Shown one piece after another: positions 10,161-17,872 of a stretch of DNA of 64,000 bases (position 1 is the stretch's first letter; every line of letters begins with the position of its first letter). The notes beneath the pieces are model-generated. The model ran no database searches and was not told where the DNA came from. It was given only the letters and a program-made list of their open reading frames with translations. The stretch lies in contig NZ_CP159486.1 of assembly GCF_041902845.1 (NCBI RefSeq), forward strand, positions 744,001-808,000. The letters are read 5' to 3'. This DNA is from Limibacterium fermenti. GTDB lineage: Bacteria; Bacteroidota; Bacteroidia; Bacteroidales; Dysgonomonadaceae. Position numbers and translations under genes: made by a program.

Positions 10161-10201
10161 CTAAAATAAGCATCCATTTATATTGCTTTACCGGTTAAGT
10201 A
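10161..10201 (-). promoter_or_regulatory. susC promoter region with LacI operator candidate
   Basis: CTTTACCGGTTAAGTA at 10186-10201 contains a 14-bp near-perfect palindrome centred on ACCGGT. The same 16 bases occur inverted at 11233-11248 in front of lacI. On the minus strand a poor -7 candidate, TATTTTAG (10161-10168, one mismatch to TAnnTTTG), lies so that the palindrome would cover its -33 region. LacI-family sites often have a central CG-containing palindrome of this length. The operator is well supported by the exact duplication; the promoter is weak. Confidence 0.6.
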
Positions 10202-10213
10202 AGAAGATAAAAA

Positions 10214-11227
10214 TTATTCTATTATTGTCGATTTTAATACAATTCCTACTTTCTCGGATTCCTTTATAATTCCTTCTTGCTTCATTGTAATCTCCTCAAT
10301 TAATATGCTTGCCGCCATCTGTCCTATTTCTTGTACGGGCATACGAGCTATTTTTAAATTGGGGGCTAATACATGGAGTAGGGGCTCTTCATGCATACAA
10401 GCAAAACCAAAACGTTTGGTAACATTGTCAAAATGCTTGTATAAATATTTAATAGTTTCAATGGCAAGTATATGCGTGGTGAAGAAAAAACCATCGATAT
10501 CTGGATAATGGGACAATAATTCATAGAGAACTTTATTTAATTCATTCTCATAGTCCGTAACATTAACCTCGATTAGTAAATTTTCGTCGACTTTTATACC
10601 GGCCTCTTCTAATGCCTTCTTATAGCCATTGTATCGCATCTTCATTAGTAATAAGTATGAGTTTGTAGTTATAATAGCAATCTTTCTACGCCCTTCCGCT
10701 ATCACTCTTTTTACTACATTATAAGCGCTTTCCTCATTATTAATGATAACATAATTCGTATTTAAGTTAGGATAATAGCGGTCAAATAATACAAATGGAT
10801 ATTTTTCTACGATTAATTGTTTTATTTGATTATCATTTTTTTTAGTAGGAGCTATGATTAATCCATCTACTTGTTTTTGTTTAAGCATTCGAATTAAATC
10901 AAATTCTTTTTGAGGATCAGATTCTGAGCTGCAAAAAATAACAGAGAAATTGTTTTTCCAAGCTTCGAGTTCTATAGCCTTTGCTATTTGCGCATAAAAT
11001 AAGTCACTTATAGAAGGAATTATTAAACCTAATGTGTGGGTGATACCTTTTGATAAACTTTTTGCTAACAAATTAGGCTCATAATTCATTTCTCTAGCTC
11101 GTTTTTTGACTAATTCTTGAGTTTCAATGCTAATATTTCGGCGATTTCCATTTCCTGATAATACCCAAGAAACAGTCGTTTTGGATAGTTTTAAATCTTC
11201 TGCGATATCTTTAAGTGAACAGCCCAT
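10214..11227 (-). CDS. LacI-family transcriptional regulator of the glycan locus
   Basis: A 337-residue LacI/GalR-type regulator. The N-terminal helix-turn-helix (SLKDIAEDLKLSKTTVSWVL, about residues 4-23) is followed by the hinge region (NYEPNLLAKSLSKG) and a periplasmic-binding-like effector domain starting at HTLGLIIPSISDLFYAQI. It precedes susC on the same strand with a 156-base gap and is flanked by two identical palindromes, so it probably controls both itself and the susCD genes in response to a sugar or breakdown product. LacI regulators are less common than SusR, hybrid two-component or ECF/anti-sigma systems for such loci. Effector and sign of regulation are unknown; the operator position suggests repression. 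Confidence 0.95.
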   Translation of the reverse strand: MGCSLKDIAEDLKLSKTTVSWVLSGNGNRRNISIETQELVKKRAREMNYEPNLLAKSLSKGITHTLGLIIPSISDLFYAQIAKAIELEAWKNNFSVIFCSSESDPQKEFDLIRMLKQKQVDGLIIAPTKKNDNQIKQLIVEKYPFVLFDRYYPNLNTNYVIINNEESAYNVVKRVIAEGRRKIAIITTNSYLLLMKMRYNGYKKALEEAGIKVDENLLIEVNVTDYENELNKVLYELLSHYPDIDGFFFTTHILAIETIKYLYKHFDNVTKRFGFACMHEEPLLHVLAPNLKIARMPVQEIGQMAASILIEEITMKQEGIIKESEKVGIVLKSTIIE

Positions 11228-11232
11228 ATTTC

Positions 11233-11285
11233 TACTTAACCGGTAAAGTTTGATGCAAAATTAGATATTATTCTTATTCTAACAA
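11233..11285 (-). promoter_or_regulatory. lacI promoter with overlapping operator
   Basis: On the minus strand TTG (11285-11283), a 19-base spacer and TAATTTTG (11263-11256) match the Bacteroidetes -33/-7 consensus. Transcription would start near 11249. The palindrome CTTAACCGGTAAAG (11235-11248, part of the 16-bp repeat 11233-11248) occupies roughly +1 to +16 and ends 5-7 bases before the start codon at 11227. This is a classic position for autorepression. Confidence 0.65.
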
Positions 11286-11738
11286 GCTATTTTATCCTTT
11301 ATTTTATGAAATATGTTATATAACATGTTTTTTATGCCGGAAAAGACAATTTCTTAACAAAAACAGTCAGGAGGAAATTTTAAACACTATATTGGCAACG
11401 TCACCGTAGTCGTCTTTCCCGATTAAGGATGAACGCAATTTCCGCTTCGCTTAGCAGCATCATCGATTGGTTCAAAGAATAAGGGATATTTATTTTGAAT
11501 TTTCTGAGAACTATACGTATAACTGCAGCCGGCTTTTGTTCCGCTTTTCAAATCTCTTTCCTTTTGATGGCCGCACAAATGTAGAAACTTATTTTGTCTT
11601 TCAGATTACAAATCGGAATAATTCTTTTGGAAAAGTCATACGTCTTGTTTATCATTGATTTACTTGTTATCCCTTTTAAGGAGGGTAATCTCTCTCAAGG
11701 TTAAAGAAACATAAAACTATAAAATAAATAGTAGTATG
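11286..11738. other. Gene-free intergenic stretch between lacI and the efflux operon
   Basis: About 450 bases without a convincing gene. A 63-codon plus-strand reading frame at 11467-11658 has no family resemblance, no ribosome-binding signal and an unusual composition, so I do not call it. A TACATTTG -7-like box exists on the minus strand (11576-11583) but its best TTG is 25 bases away, outside the usual spacing. The stretch marks the change from the AT-rich glycan locus to the more GC-rich efflux genes. Confidence 0.5.
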
Positions 11739-11740
11739 TA

Positions 11741-11771
11741 TTGCATAGTATATTGTAACGTATTACCTTTG
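11741..11771 (+). promoter_or_regulatory. Promoter of the efflux operon
   Basis: TTG at 11741-11743, a 20-base spacer, and TACCTTTG at 11764-11771 match the Bacteroidetes consensus exactly. Transcription would start near 11778, giving a leader of about 60 bases before the ATPase ATG at 11839. Confidence 0.7.
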
Positions 11772-11838
11772 CCGACGTAATAAAACTATATAACCGTTGT
11801 GGGCGGTAGGTAGTCCAATAAACAAAACAATAAAATTG

Positions 11839-12525
11839 ATGATACATCTTCGTAATCTACACAAATCGTATCACACCGAAGCGGTTTCTCTGCATGTCCT
11901 GAAAGGAATCGATCTGGATATCGACGCCGGAGAATATGTATCCATAATGGGTGCGTCAGGATCGGGGAAATCGACCTTGTTGAATATTTTAGGAATTCTC
12001 GATACTTACGATGAAGGGGAGTATTTACTCAATGGCACGCTCATTCGCAATCTTAGCGAAAAACAGGCCGCCCGTTATCGAAATGAATTGATCGGATTTG
12101 TCTTCCAGTCCTTTAACTTGATCGGTTTTAAAAACGCACTCGAAAATGTAGCCCTTCCTTTATTTTATAAAAACATAAGCCGAAAGAAAAGAAACAGTAT
12201 CGCGATGGAACATCTCGATAAAATGGGACTGAAAGAATGGGCTTATCACATGCCGGGCGAACTTTCGGGCGGCCAGAAACAGCGTGTGGCCATTGCGCGC
12301 GCTATGATTTCGGAACCCAAAGTGATCCTTGCCGATGAGCCTACCGGCGCACTCGACAGTAAAACGACCGTCGAGGTGATGAACGTTTTGACGGATTTAA
12401 ATAAAACGGGTATTACCACGATTATTGTTACGCATGAACAATCGGTGGCCGATGCTACCAACCGTATTATCCGCTTGAAGGATGGAATGATCGAGCAGGA
12501 TGAACGCATCATTCGTCATTTGTAA
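11839..12525 (+). CDS. MacB/LolD-type ABC transporter ATP-binding protein
   Basis: A 228-residue ATPase when started at ATG 11839 (MIHLRNLHKSYHTEAV); an upstream in-frame start at 11797 would add 14 residues with no family match. Walker A is GASGSGKST, the Q-loop FVFQSFNL, the signature LSGGQKQRVAIARA, Walker B VILADEPTGALDS and the switch histidine IIVTHE. This is the MacB/LolD subfamily, which drives mechanotransmission rather than pumping through the membrane. It is the first gene of a five-gene set with two FtsX-type permeases, a periplasmic adaptor and a TolC-like channel, so it probably powers export from the periplasm through the outer membrane. The substrate cannot be told from sequence. 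Confidence 0.95.
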   Translation: MIHLRNLHKSYHTEAVSLHVLKGIDLDIDAGEYVSIMGASGSGKSTLLNILGILDTYDEGEYLLNGTLIRNLSEKQAARYRNELIGFVFQSFNLIGFKNALENVALPLFYKNISRKKRNSIAMEHLDKMGLKEWAYHMPGELSGGQKQRVAIARAMISEPKVILADEPTGALDSKTTVEVMNVLTDLNKTGITTIIVTHEQSVADATNRIIRLKDGMIEQDERIIRHL

Positions 12526-12572
12526 TTTGTAATTTGTAATCAGTAATTTGTATTTGGTAATTTGTAATTATT
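12521..12572. repeat. Short tandem word repeat (aatttgtaat type)
   Basis: Directly after the ATPase stop the spacer consists of imperfect copies of TTTGTAAT/ATTTGTAA up to the permease start. The reverse-complement words (ATTACAAATTAC) form the larger array at 15163-15247, so the two permease genes are bracketed by inverted copies of the same word family. Confidence 0.75.
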
Positions 12573-12574
12573 AT

Positions 12575-13834
12575 ATGGATACCTTACAGGAAATATTCGA
12601 AACCCTCAAGAAGAATAAACTTCGTACCACGCTTACGGGCTTGTCCGTATCGTGGGGAATATTTATTCTAATTGTTTTATTGGGCGCCGGGAACGGGTTG
12701 AAGAACGGAGTGATGTCCAACTTCAGTTCGCGGGCGGTGAACCGTATCGGTTTATGGTCGGGAACGACCTCGATGCCCCATCAGGGACTGAAATCGGGAC
12801 GTTCGCTTCAGTTTACCGAAAAAGAAGTGAATACCATTATGGACGATGTGCCTGAAAGTCGTCTCATTACGGCACGGGTCACGAAGAGCCAAACGATCTC
12901 TTTCGGGAAAGAATACGGTTCCTATCAGGTCAGAGGGGTGATGCCGAGCTATTCTCAGATCGAGAAACTGATTATCAATCCCGGCGACGGTCGTTTTATC
13001 AATGCCCTGGATATTAAGGAGAATAATAAGATTGTCGTATTGGACAAGAAAATATCGGACGTCCTGTTCAAAGATCAATCGCCGGTGGGCAAGTACGTGA
13101 AGGTCGGCGAATTGATGTTTAAAGTGGTCGGAGTCAACAGCAAAAGAGAACAATGGGGCGGTTCGAATGCCTATATTCCATTTTCTACGGCACAAGCCGT
13201 CTACAATCCCGATAAAAAATTCAATCAAATAACTTTTACGGTAGACGGTCTGGCGACGAAAGCCGAAAATGAACGGTTTGATGAATCGCTTCGTGCCGTG
13301 ATGGGACGGAGCCTTAACTTCAATCCTCAGGATAAACAGGCTTTATATGTGGATAATCATCAGGCAAATTATCTCGAAACGATGAAGATATTCGGCGGAA
13401 TCACGTTATTTGTCGGATTTATCGGAATCCTTACGTTGATAGCGGGCATCGTAGGTGTGAGCAACATCATGCTGGTATCCATCAAAGAGCGGACGCGCGA
13501 AATCGGCATCCGCAAAGCCATCGGTGCGCCGCCGGCGTCCATCCTGAAGACCGTCATTCTGGAATCCATTATTATTACCGCTATCTTCGGATATATCGGT
13601 TTAATGGCCGGCATCGGGCTGACGGAAATCGTCAATTTCTTTATGGAGCAGGCGGCGAATGGTCAGGCAGCAGGTGACGGAATGCAGATGTCGATATTTA
13701 AAAATCCCACGGTCAATGTCGGCTATGCGGTTTTTGCGACATTCGTCCTCATTGTCTCGGGCGTGTTGGCCGGCTATCTGCCCGCGCGTAAGGCTGTAAG
13801 AGTGAACCCTATCGAAGCAATGAGGCAAGAGTAA
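12575..13834 (+). CDS. MacB-like ABC transporter permease (FtsX/MacB_PCD), first copy
   Basis: A 419-residue permease, started at ATG 12575 (MDTLQEIFETLKKNKLRTTL); an upstream in-frame start at 12548 lies inside the word repeat. The topology is one N-terminal membrane helix (about residues 22-42, SWGIFILIVLLGAGNG), a large periplasmic MacB_PCD domain, then three C-terminal helices with the FtsX-type coupling region SIKERTREIGIRKAIGAPPASIL and the terminal motif PARKAVRVNPIEAMRQE. It probably pairs with the second permease as a heterodimer around the shared ATPase. The usual MacB ATPase domain is encoded separately here, as in many Bacteroidetes. Confidence 0.93.
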   Translation: MDTLQEIFETLKKNKLRTTLTGLSVSWGIFILIVLLGAGNGLKNGVMSNFSSRAVNRIGLWSGTTSMPHQGLKSGRSLQFTEKEVNTIMDDVPESRLITARVTKSQTISFGKEYGSYQVRGVMPSYSQIEKLIINPGDGRFINALDIKENNKIVVLDKKISDVLFKDQSPVGKYVKVGELMFKVVGVNSKREQWGGSNAYIPFSTAQAVYNPDKKFNQITFTVDGLATKAENERFDESLRAVMGRSLNFNPQDKQALYVDNHQANYLETMKIFGGITLFVGFIGILTLIAGIVGVSNIMLVSIKERTREIGIRKAIGAPPASILKTVILESIIITAIFGYIGLMAGIGLTEIVNFFMEQAANGQAAGDGMQMSIFKNPTVNVGYAVFATFVLIVSGVLAGYLPARKAVRVNPIEAMRQE

Positions 13835-13867
13835 CACGCGACAGCGACAATAACAAAAAAGATAGAA

Positions 13868-15124
13868 ATGAAGAATTTTTTCGACATAGACCGATGGCAG
13901 GAAATATGGATCACCATTACGCACAACAAGTCGCGTAGTTTCCTGACGGCTTTCGGCGTATTTTGGGGGATACTGATGCTTGTCGTGATGGTGGGAGCCG
14001 GAAATGCTTTGCAAACCGGCATTTTCTCTCAAATCGATGGCTTTGCCACTAACTCCTGTTATTTCACCCCCGAAGAAACATCATTGCCGTACAGAGGCTT
14101 CCGTAAAGGTCGTCGTTGGGAAATAAAGAATGCCGATATTCCCATTATTCGCCAACGGGTAAAAGATATCGACCAACTCTCACCTTTGGTATATATGTGG
14201 CCGAACGAAGAGAACGTCGTCAGGGGCGAATACAAAGGCTCTTATACGCTACGGGGATGTTATCCGGAAAACGACAATATCGACCGCAGCATCATGCTCA
14301 AAGGCCGCTTCATTAATGAAATCGATATCGCCGATAAGCGCAAGGTTTGCATATTGGGAGAGCGTGTGTATGAGGTGTTGTTCCCAAAAGGGGAGGACCC
14401 CATAGGTAGTGTTATTCGAGCCAATGGTATTTATTTTCAGGTGATCGGCGTGTCGAAGAGCTCTTCGGGAATCGGTATCGGCGGTGATCCGAAGGAAACC
14501 ATCACCATTCCTTTCAGCACCATGCAGCAAGCATTCAACCTCGGCAATGCGATTCATATTGTGGGGGTGACGGCAAAGCCGAAAGTGAAAGTCACCCAGA
14601 TTGAAAAAGAAGTCGGTACAGTCCTGAAAGATTTGCATCAAATACATCCCGACGATCCCACAGCGGTTTGGGCGATTAATTTGGAAGAACAGTTCAATAT
14701 GTTCAATTATCTCGGCATAGGTATTGCCGCGTTGATATGGATTGTGGGATTAGGGACGTTGTTCGCCGGCGCCATCGGTGTCAGTAACATTATGCTGGTT
14801 ACCGTGCGGGAGCGGACCAAAGAGATCGGTATCCGTCGTGCCTTGGGCGCCACGCCGAACAATATCATCGGGCAAATTCTTAGCGAAAGCATTGTGTTGA
14901 CGCTATTGGCCGGCGTTTTGGGTGTCGTTTTGGGTGTCGGCATTTTAGGAGCGGCAGGCATTGTATTGAGTCATGGTGATCAGTTTTTCAAAGATCCGCA
15001 GATTCATTTTTCCATGGCTGTGGGGGCGGTGCTGATTCTTGGTGTTATCGGGGCATTGGCCGGATTTTTGCCGGCGCAACGGGCGATGATGATTAAACCC
15101 ATCGAGGCGATAAGGGAAGAATAG
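13868..15124 (+). CDS. MacB-like ABC transporter permease, second copy
   Basis: A 418-residue paralogue of the preceding permease with the same layout: an N-terminal helix (FGVFWGILMLVVMVGAGNAL), a periplasmic domain from about residue 45 to 275, and three C-terminal helices with VRERTKEIGIRRALGATPNNII and the ending PAQRAMMIKPIEAIREE. It follows the first permease by 33 bases. Two non-identical permeases with one ATPase point to a heteromeric transporter. Both periplasmic domains are long enough for contact with a MacA-type adaptor, encoded next. Substrate unknown. Confidence 0.93.
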   Translation: MKNFFDIDRWQEIWITITHNKSRSFLTAFGVFWGILMLVVMVGAGNALQTGIFSQIDGFATNSCYFTPEETSLPYRGFRKGRRWEIKNADIPIIRQRVKDIDQLSPLVYMWPNEENVVRGEYKGSYTLRGCYPENDNIDRSIMLKGRFINEIDIADKRKVCILGERVYEVLFPKGEDPIGSVIRANGIYFQVIGVSKSSSGIGIGGDPKETITIPFSTMQQAFNLGNAIHIVGVTAKPKVKVTQIEKEVGTVLKDLHQIHPDDPTAVWAINLEEQFNMFNYLGIGIAALIWIVGLGTLFAGAIGVSNIMLVTVRERTKEIGIRRALGATPNNIIGQILSESIVLTLLAGVLGVVLGVGILGAAGIVLSHGDQFFKDPQIHFSMAVGAVLILGVIGALAGFLPAQRAMMIKPIEAIREE

Positions 15125-15159
15125 GCAAATTGATGTGCTGATTAAGGATGAATGAGAGC

Positions 15160-15355
15160 AAAAACAAATACAAATTACAAATTACAAATTACGAATTACG
15201 AATTACGAATTACCAATTACAAATGACAAATTACGAATTACAAATGAAACGCGGAAGGTCAACGGGCCGGCGACCGCAGATTGGCGACCGCAGATTGGTG
15301 ACCGGCGACTGGAGACCGCAGACCGGTGACATTAGACATTAGACATTTTGACATT
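15160..15355. repeat. Compound word-repeat array: 'aattac' words plus 'gaccgcagattgg' words
   Basis: From about 15163 to 15247 the sequence is a run of imperfect 9-base words (AATTACAAA, AATTACGAA, AATTACCAA). From about 15270 to 15330 a second family follows, GGCGACCGCAGATT / GGTGACCGGCGACT, then three copies of GACATT(A/T). All of it lies between the second permease and the adaptor gene. It creates an open frame at 15148-15342 whose product would be low-complexity ITNYELRITNYQ-like sequence; I treat that as an artefact of the repeat. Confidence 0.85.
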
Positions 15356-15362
15356 TAAATAT

Positions 15363-16466
15363 ATGAGAAGAGTATTAAAGATTGCAGGACTTGTTTTGGT
15401 GGCTTTATTGGTCATCGGGACATTTGTATTCCTTTGGCAGAAATCGCGTCCGAAGGTAACGAAATACACCATTGAAACGGCGACGATGGGAACGATCGAG
15501 AAACGTACCGTGGCGACCGGAAAGGTTGAACCCCGGAACGAAATCCTTATCAAACCGCAAATATCCGGCATCATATCCGAAGTGTATAAGGAAGCCGGAG
15601 ATAAAGTGGAAGCGGGCGATATTATCGCTAAGATTCAAGTGGTTCCCGATATGGCCAGCCTCAGTAGCGCCGAGTCGCGTGTGTCGCGTGCGCAATTGGC
15701 TCTCGATCAGAGCCGCCGCAATTACGACCGCGATAAGAAGTTGTTCGATACCGAAGTCATATCGAAAGAGGAGTTCGAGAAGGTCGAATTGCAGTATAAA
15801 AACGATCAGGAGGAGCTTCAGTCGGCCACCGATAACCTGAGTATCGTGCGGACGGGAATTACCCAAAGTTCCGCCTCGTCAAGTAACACGTTGATCCGTT
15901 CCACCATTAGCGGCATGATTTTAGACGTGCCGATCAAGGTGGGGAATTCCGTCATCCAGTCCAACAACTTCAACGATGGCACTACCATTGCTTCCGTCGC
16001 CAATCTCAACGACATGCTTTTTGTCGGGAAAATCGATGAAACCGAGGTCGCGCAATTATCGGGCGATATGCCTATGGAAATCACCATCGGCGCGATACAA
16101 GATCGTAAAATCCCTGCCAAACTCGAATATGTTTCCCCGAAAGGAACCGAAGAAAGCGGGGCCATCCTCTTCGAGATAAAGGCGGCCGTACAGATGCCTT
16201 CCGACATATTCATCCGTGCCGGATACAGCGCCAATGCCGAGGTTGTGCTCGACAAACGCGACAGCGTACTGACGATTCCCGAAACTTGCATCGAGTTCAG
16301 TAACGATTCGGCTTTTGTTTATTTCGCAAAAAGCGCCGAGCCGCAGGAGTTTGAAAAGAGACCGGTGAAAATAGGCCTCTCGGACGGAATTAAGATCGAA
16401 GTGATCGAAGGGTTAAAGGTAAATGATAAGGTACGCGGGAACGAAATAGTAGACAGTAAAAAATGA
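15363..16466 (+). CDS. MacA/HlyD-type periplasmic adaptor subunit
   Basis: A 367-residue membrane-fusion protein. I start it at ATG 15363 (MRRVLKIAGLVLVALLVIG), which gives an N-terminal membrane anchor; an in-frame start 15 bases upstream lies in the repeat. A barrel-sandwich/lipoyl half (GKVEPRNEILIKPQISGIISEVYKEAGDKVEAGDIIAKI) is followed by a coiled-coil hairpin (about 95-160), the second lipoyl half (STISGMILDVPIKVGNSV), and beta-barrel and membrane-proximal domains. It links the permease complex to the TolC-like channel encoded 4 bases into its own end. ATPase-permease-permease-adaptor-channel order supports a MacAB-TolC-like assembly. Confidence 0.93.
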   Translation: MRRVLKIAGLVLVALLVIGTFVFLWQKSRPKVTKYTIETATMGTIEKRTVATGKVEPRNEILIKPQISGIISEVYKEAGDKVEAGDIIAKIQVVPDMASLSSAESRVSRAQLALDQSRRNYDRDKKLFDTEVISKEEFEKVELQYKNDQEELQSATDNLSIVRTGITQSSASSSNTLIRSTISGMILDVPIKVGNSVIQSNNFNDGTTIASVANLNDMLFVGKIDETEVAQLSGDMPMEITIGAIQDRKIPAKLEYVSPKGTEESGAILFEIKAAVQMPSDIFIRAGYSANAEVVLDKRDSVLTIPETCIEFSNDSAFVYFAKSAEPQEFEKRPVKIGLSDGIKIEVIEGLKVNDKVRGNEIVDSKK

Positions 16467-17773
16467 AAGCAAGATGTTTTATAGCCTTGTTGGCTGTGTG
16501 GGCGACTATTGCCTCGCTGCCGGCACAACGGCCCTTTACGCTGGAGGAATGCATTGAGGTCGCTTTGCGGAACAATCGCACCGTCAAGCAGCAACAACTA
16601 AGCAAAGAACAACAACAAATCGCCTACAGTCAGGCGCGTGCCGACCTTCTTCCTAACCTGAATGCCAGTGTGGGGCACAACTTTGTCTTCGGACGTTCGA
16701 AAGGACGCGACGATGTCTATCAGAGCAACAATTCGTCTCAGACAAACTTTAGTATCAGCAGTGATCTTACGTTGTTTGACGGTTTACGGATGAAGTATAA
16801 TATCGATGCCCGCAAGGCAGATCTTCAAGCCTCCGAAGCCGACCTTCAAAAAATAGAACGCGATATCACCCTGAGTGTTTCCACGGCATTCCTTCAGGTA
16901 CTGCTCAACAAAGAACTGTTGCAAATCGCCGCCGAACAGGTCGAAGTGACCAAGGCGAATATCGAGCGGAGCAAGCAGATGGTGAACAACGGCAAAATGG
17001 CGCAAGGTGAACTCTATGAGCTCGAAGCGCAACAGGCGCAGGAAGAACTCGAGCAGGTGCGCGCCGAAAGCAATTTGCAACTCGCGCTGCTCGACCTGGC
17101 ACAGATTATGGAATTGGAGGAATTTTCACAGTTCGACGTGACGGCGCCTGCCGTAGAAACTCTCATCAACGAAGGGGTGCTCTTGTCGTCCGATGCCGTA
17201 TATCAAAGTGCGATTATGCATCGTCCCGAAATTCATGGAGCCCAGTACCGGTTGGTCTCCAGTGAAAAAGAATGGCTCATGGCTAAGTCGCAATATTATC
17301 CTTCTTTATCTTTCGGGGCAAATATGGGTACCGGATACTATCACATGAACGGTCTCGAAAACGATTCTTTCAGCTCGCAGTTCCGTAATAATATGAGTAA
17401 CTCCATCGGCTTCAGCCTCAGTATTCCCCTCTTCAATCGGTTTCAAATCAGAAACAGCGTACGCAATGCTCGTTTGGCGATAGAAAACAGTAAACTCGAA
17501 ATGGATAAAACCAAACTCGATTTGCGCAAACAGGTCGAACAGGCGTATTATAATGCATTGGGGGCAAAAAGCCGGTGGAAAGCGGCTCAAAAATCGGAAA
17601 AAGCCACCGAAGAGGCCTTTCGTTTTGCCGAGCAGAAATACGAAAACGGACGCGCCACTTCCTACGAGCTATTCCAAGCGAAGAACAACCGTACGAAAGT
17701 CCTTGGCGAGCAGGCGCAAGCCAAGTACGAATACGCTTTCCGCTTAAAAATACTGGAGTTGTTGAAAGAGTGA
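16463..17773 (+). CDS. TolC-family outer-membrane efflux channel
   Basis: A 436-residue outer-membrane efflux protein. Its signal peptide (residues 1-21, ending SLPAQ) is followed by the family opening FTLEECIEVALRNN and two homologous repeats rich in long alpha-helical heptads, for example ADLQKIERDITLSVSTAFLQ and its counterpart KLDLRKQVEQAYYNALGAK. TolC proteins form trimeric beta-barrel and alpha-barrel tunnels. The start codon overlaps the adaptor stop as ATGA, so the two are translationally coupled. It completes the tripartite exporter begun at 11839. Confidence 0.94.
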   Translation: MKARCFIALLAVWATIASLPAQRPFTLEECIEVALRNNRTVKQQQLSKEQQQIAYSQARADLLPNLNASVGHNFVFGRSKGRDDVYQSNNSSQTNFSISSDLTLFDGLRMKYNIDARKADLQASEADLQKIERDITLSVSTAFLQVLLNKELLQIAAEQVEVTKANIERSKQMVNNGKMAQGELYELEAQQAQEELEQVRAESNLQLALLDLAQIMELEEFSQFDVTAPAVETLINEGVLLSSDAVYQSAIMHRPEIHGAQYRLVSSEKEWLMAKSQYYPSLSFGANMGTGYYHMNGLENDSFSSQFRNNMSNSIGFSLSIPLFNRFQIRNSVRNARLAIENSKLEMDKTKLDLRKQVEQAYYNALGAKSRWKAAQKSEKATEEAFRFAEQKYENGRATSYELFQAKNNRTKVLGEQAQAKYEYAFRLKILELLKE

Positions 17774-17872
17774 TCTATGATGATGTATGATGTCTGAAGG
17801 ATGAATCTATCACAAATCGAATCACCTCTTACAACTTATAACTTATTAATAACGCGTAACAAACAAATAATA

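Noticed and set aside
11576..11583. Minus-strand TACATTTG -7-like box
   Set aside because: The nearest TTG is 25 bases away, beyond the usual spacing, and a better lacI promoter exists at 11256-11285.
11467..11658. 63-codon plus-strand frame in the gene-free stretch
   Set aside because: No homology, no ribosome-binding signal, and no promoter placed to serve it.
15148..15342. 64-codon open frame with ITNYELRITNYQ-like repeats
   Set aside because: It is produced by the AATTAC word repeat and the GACCGCAG words; low complexity, no start signal, and such frames are a known annotation artefact.
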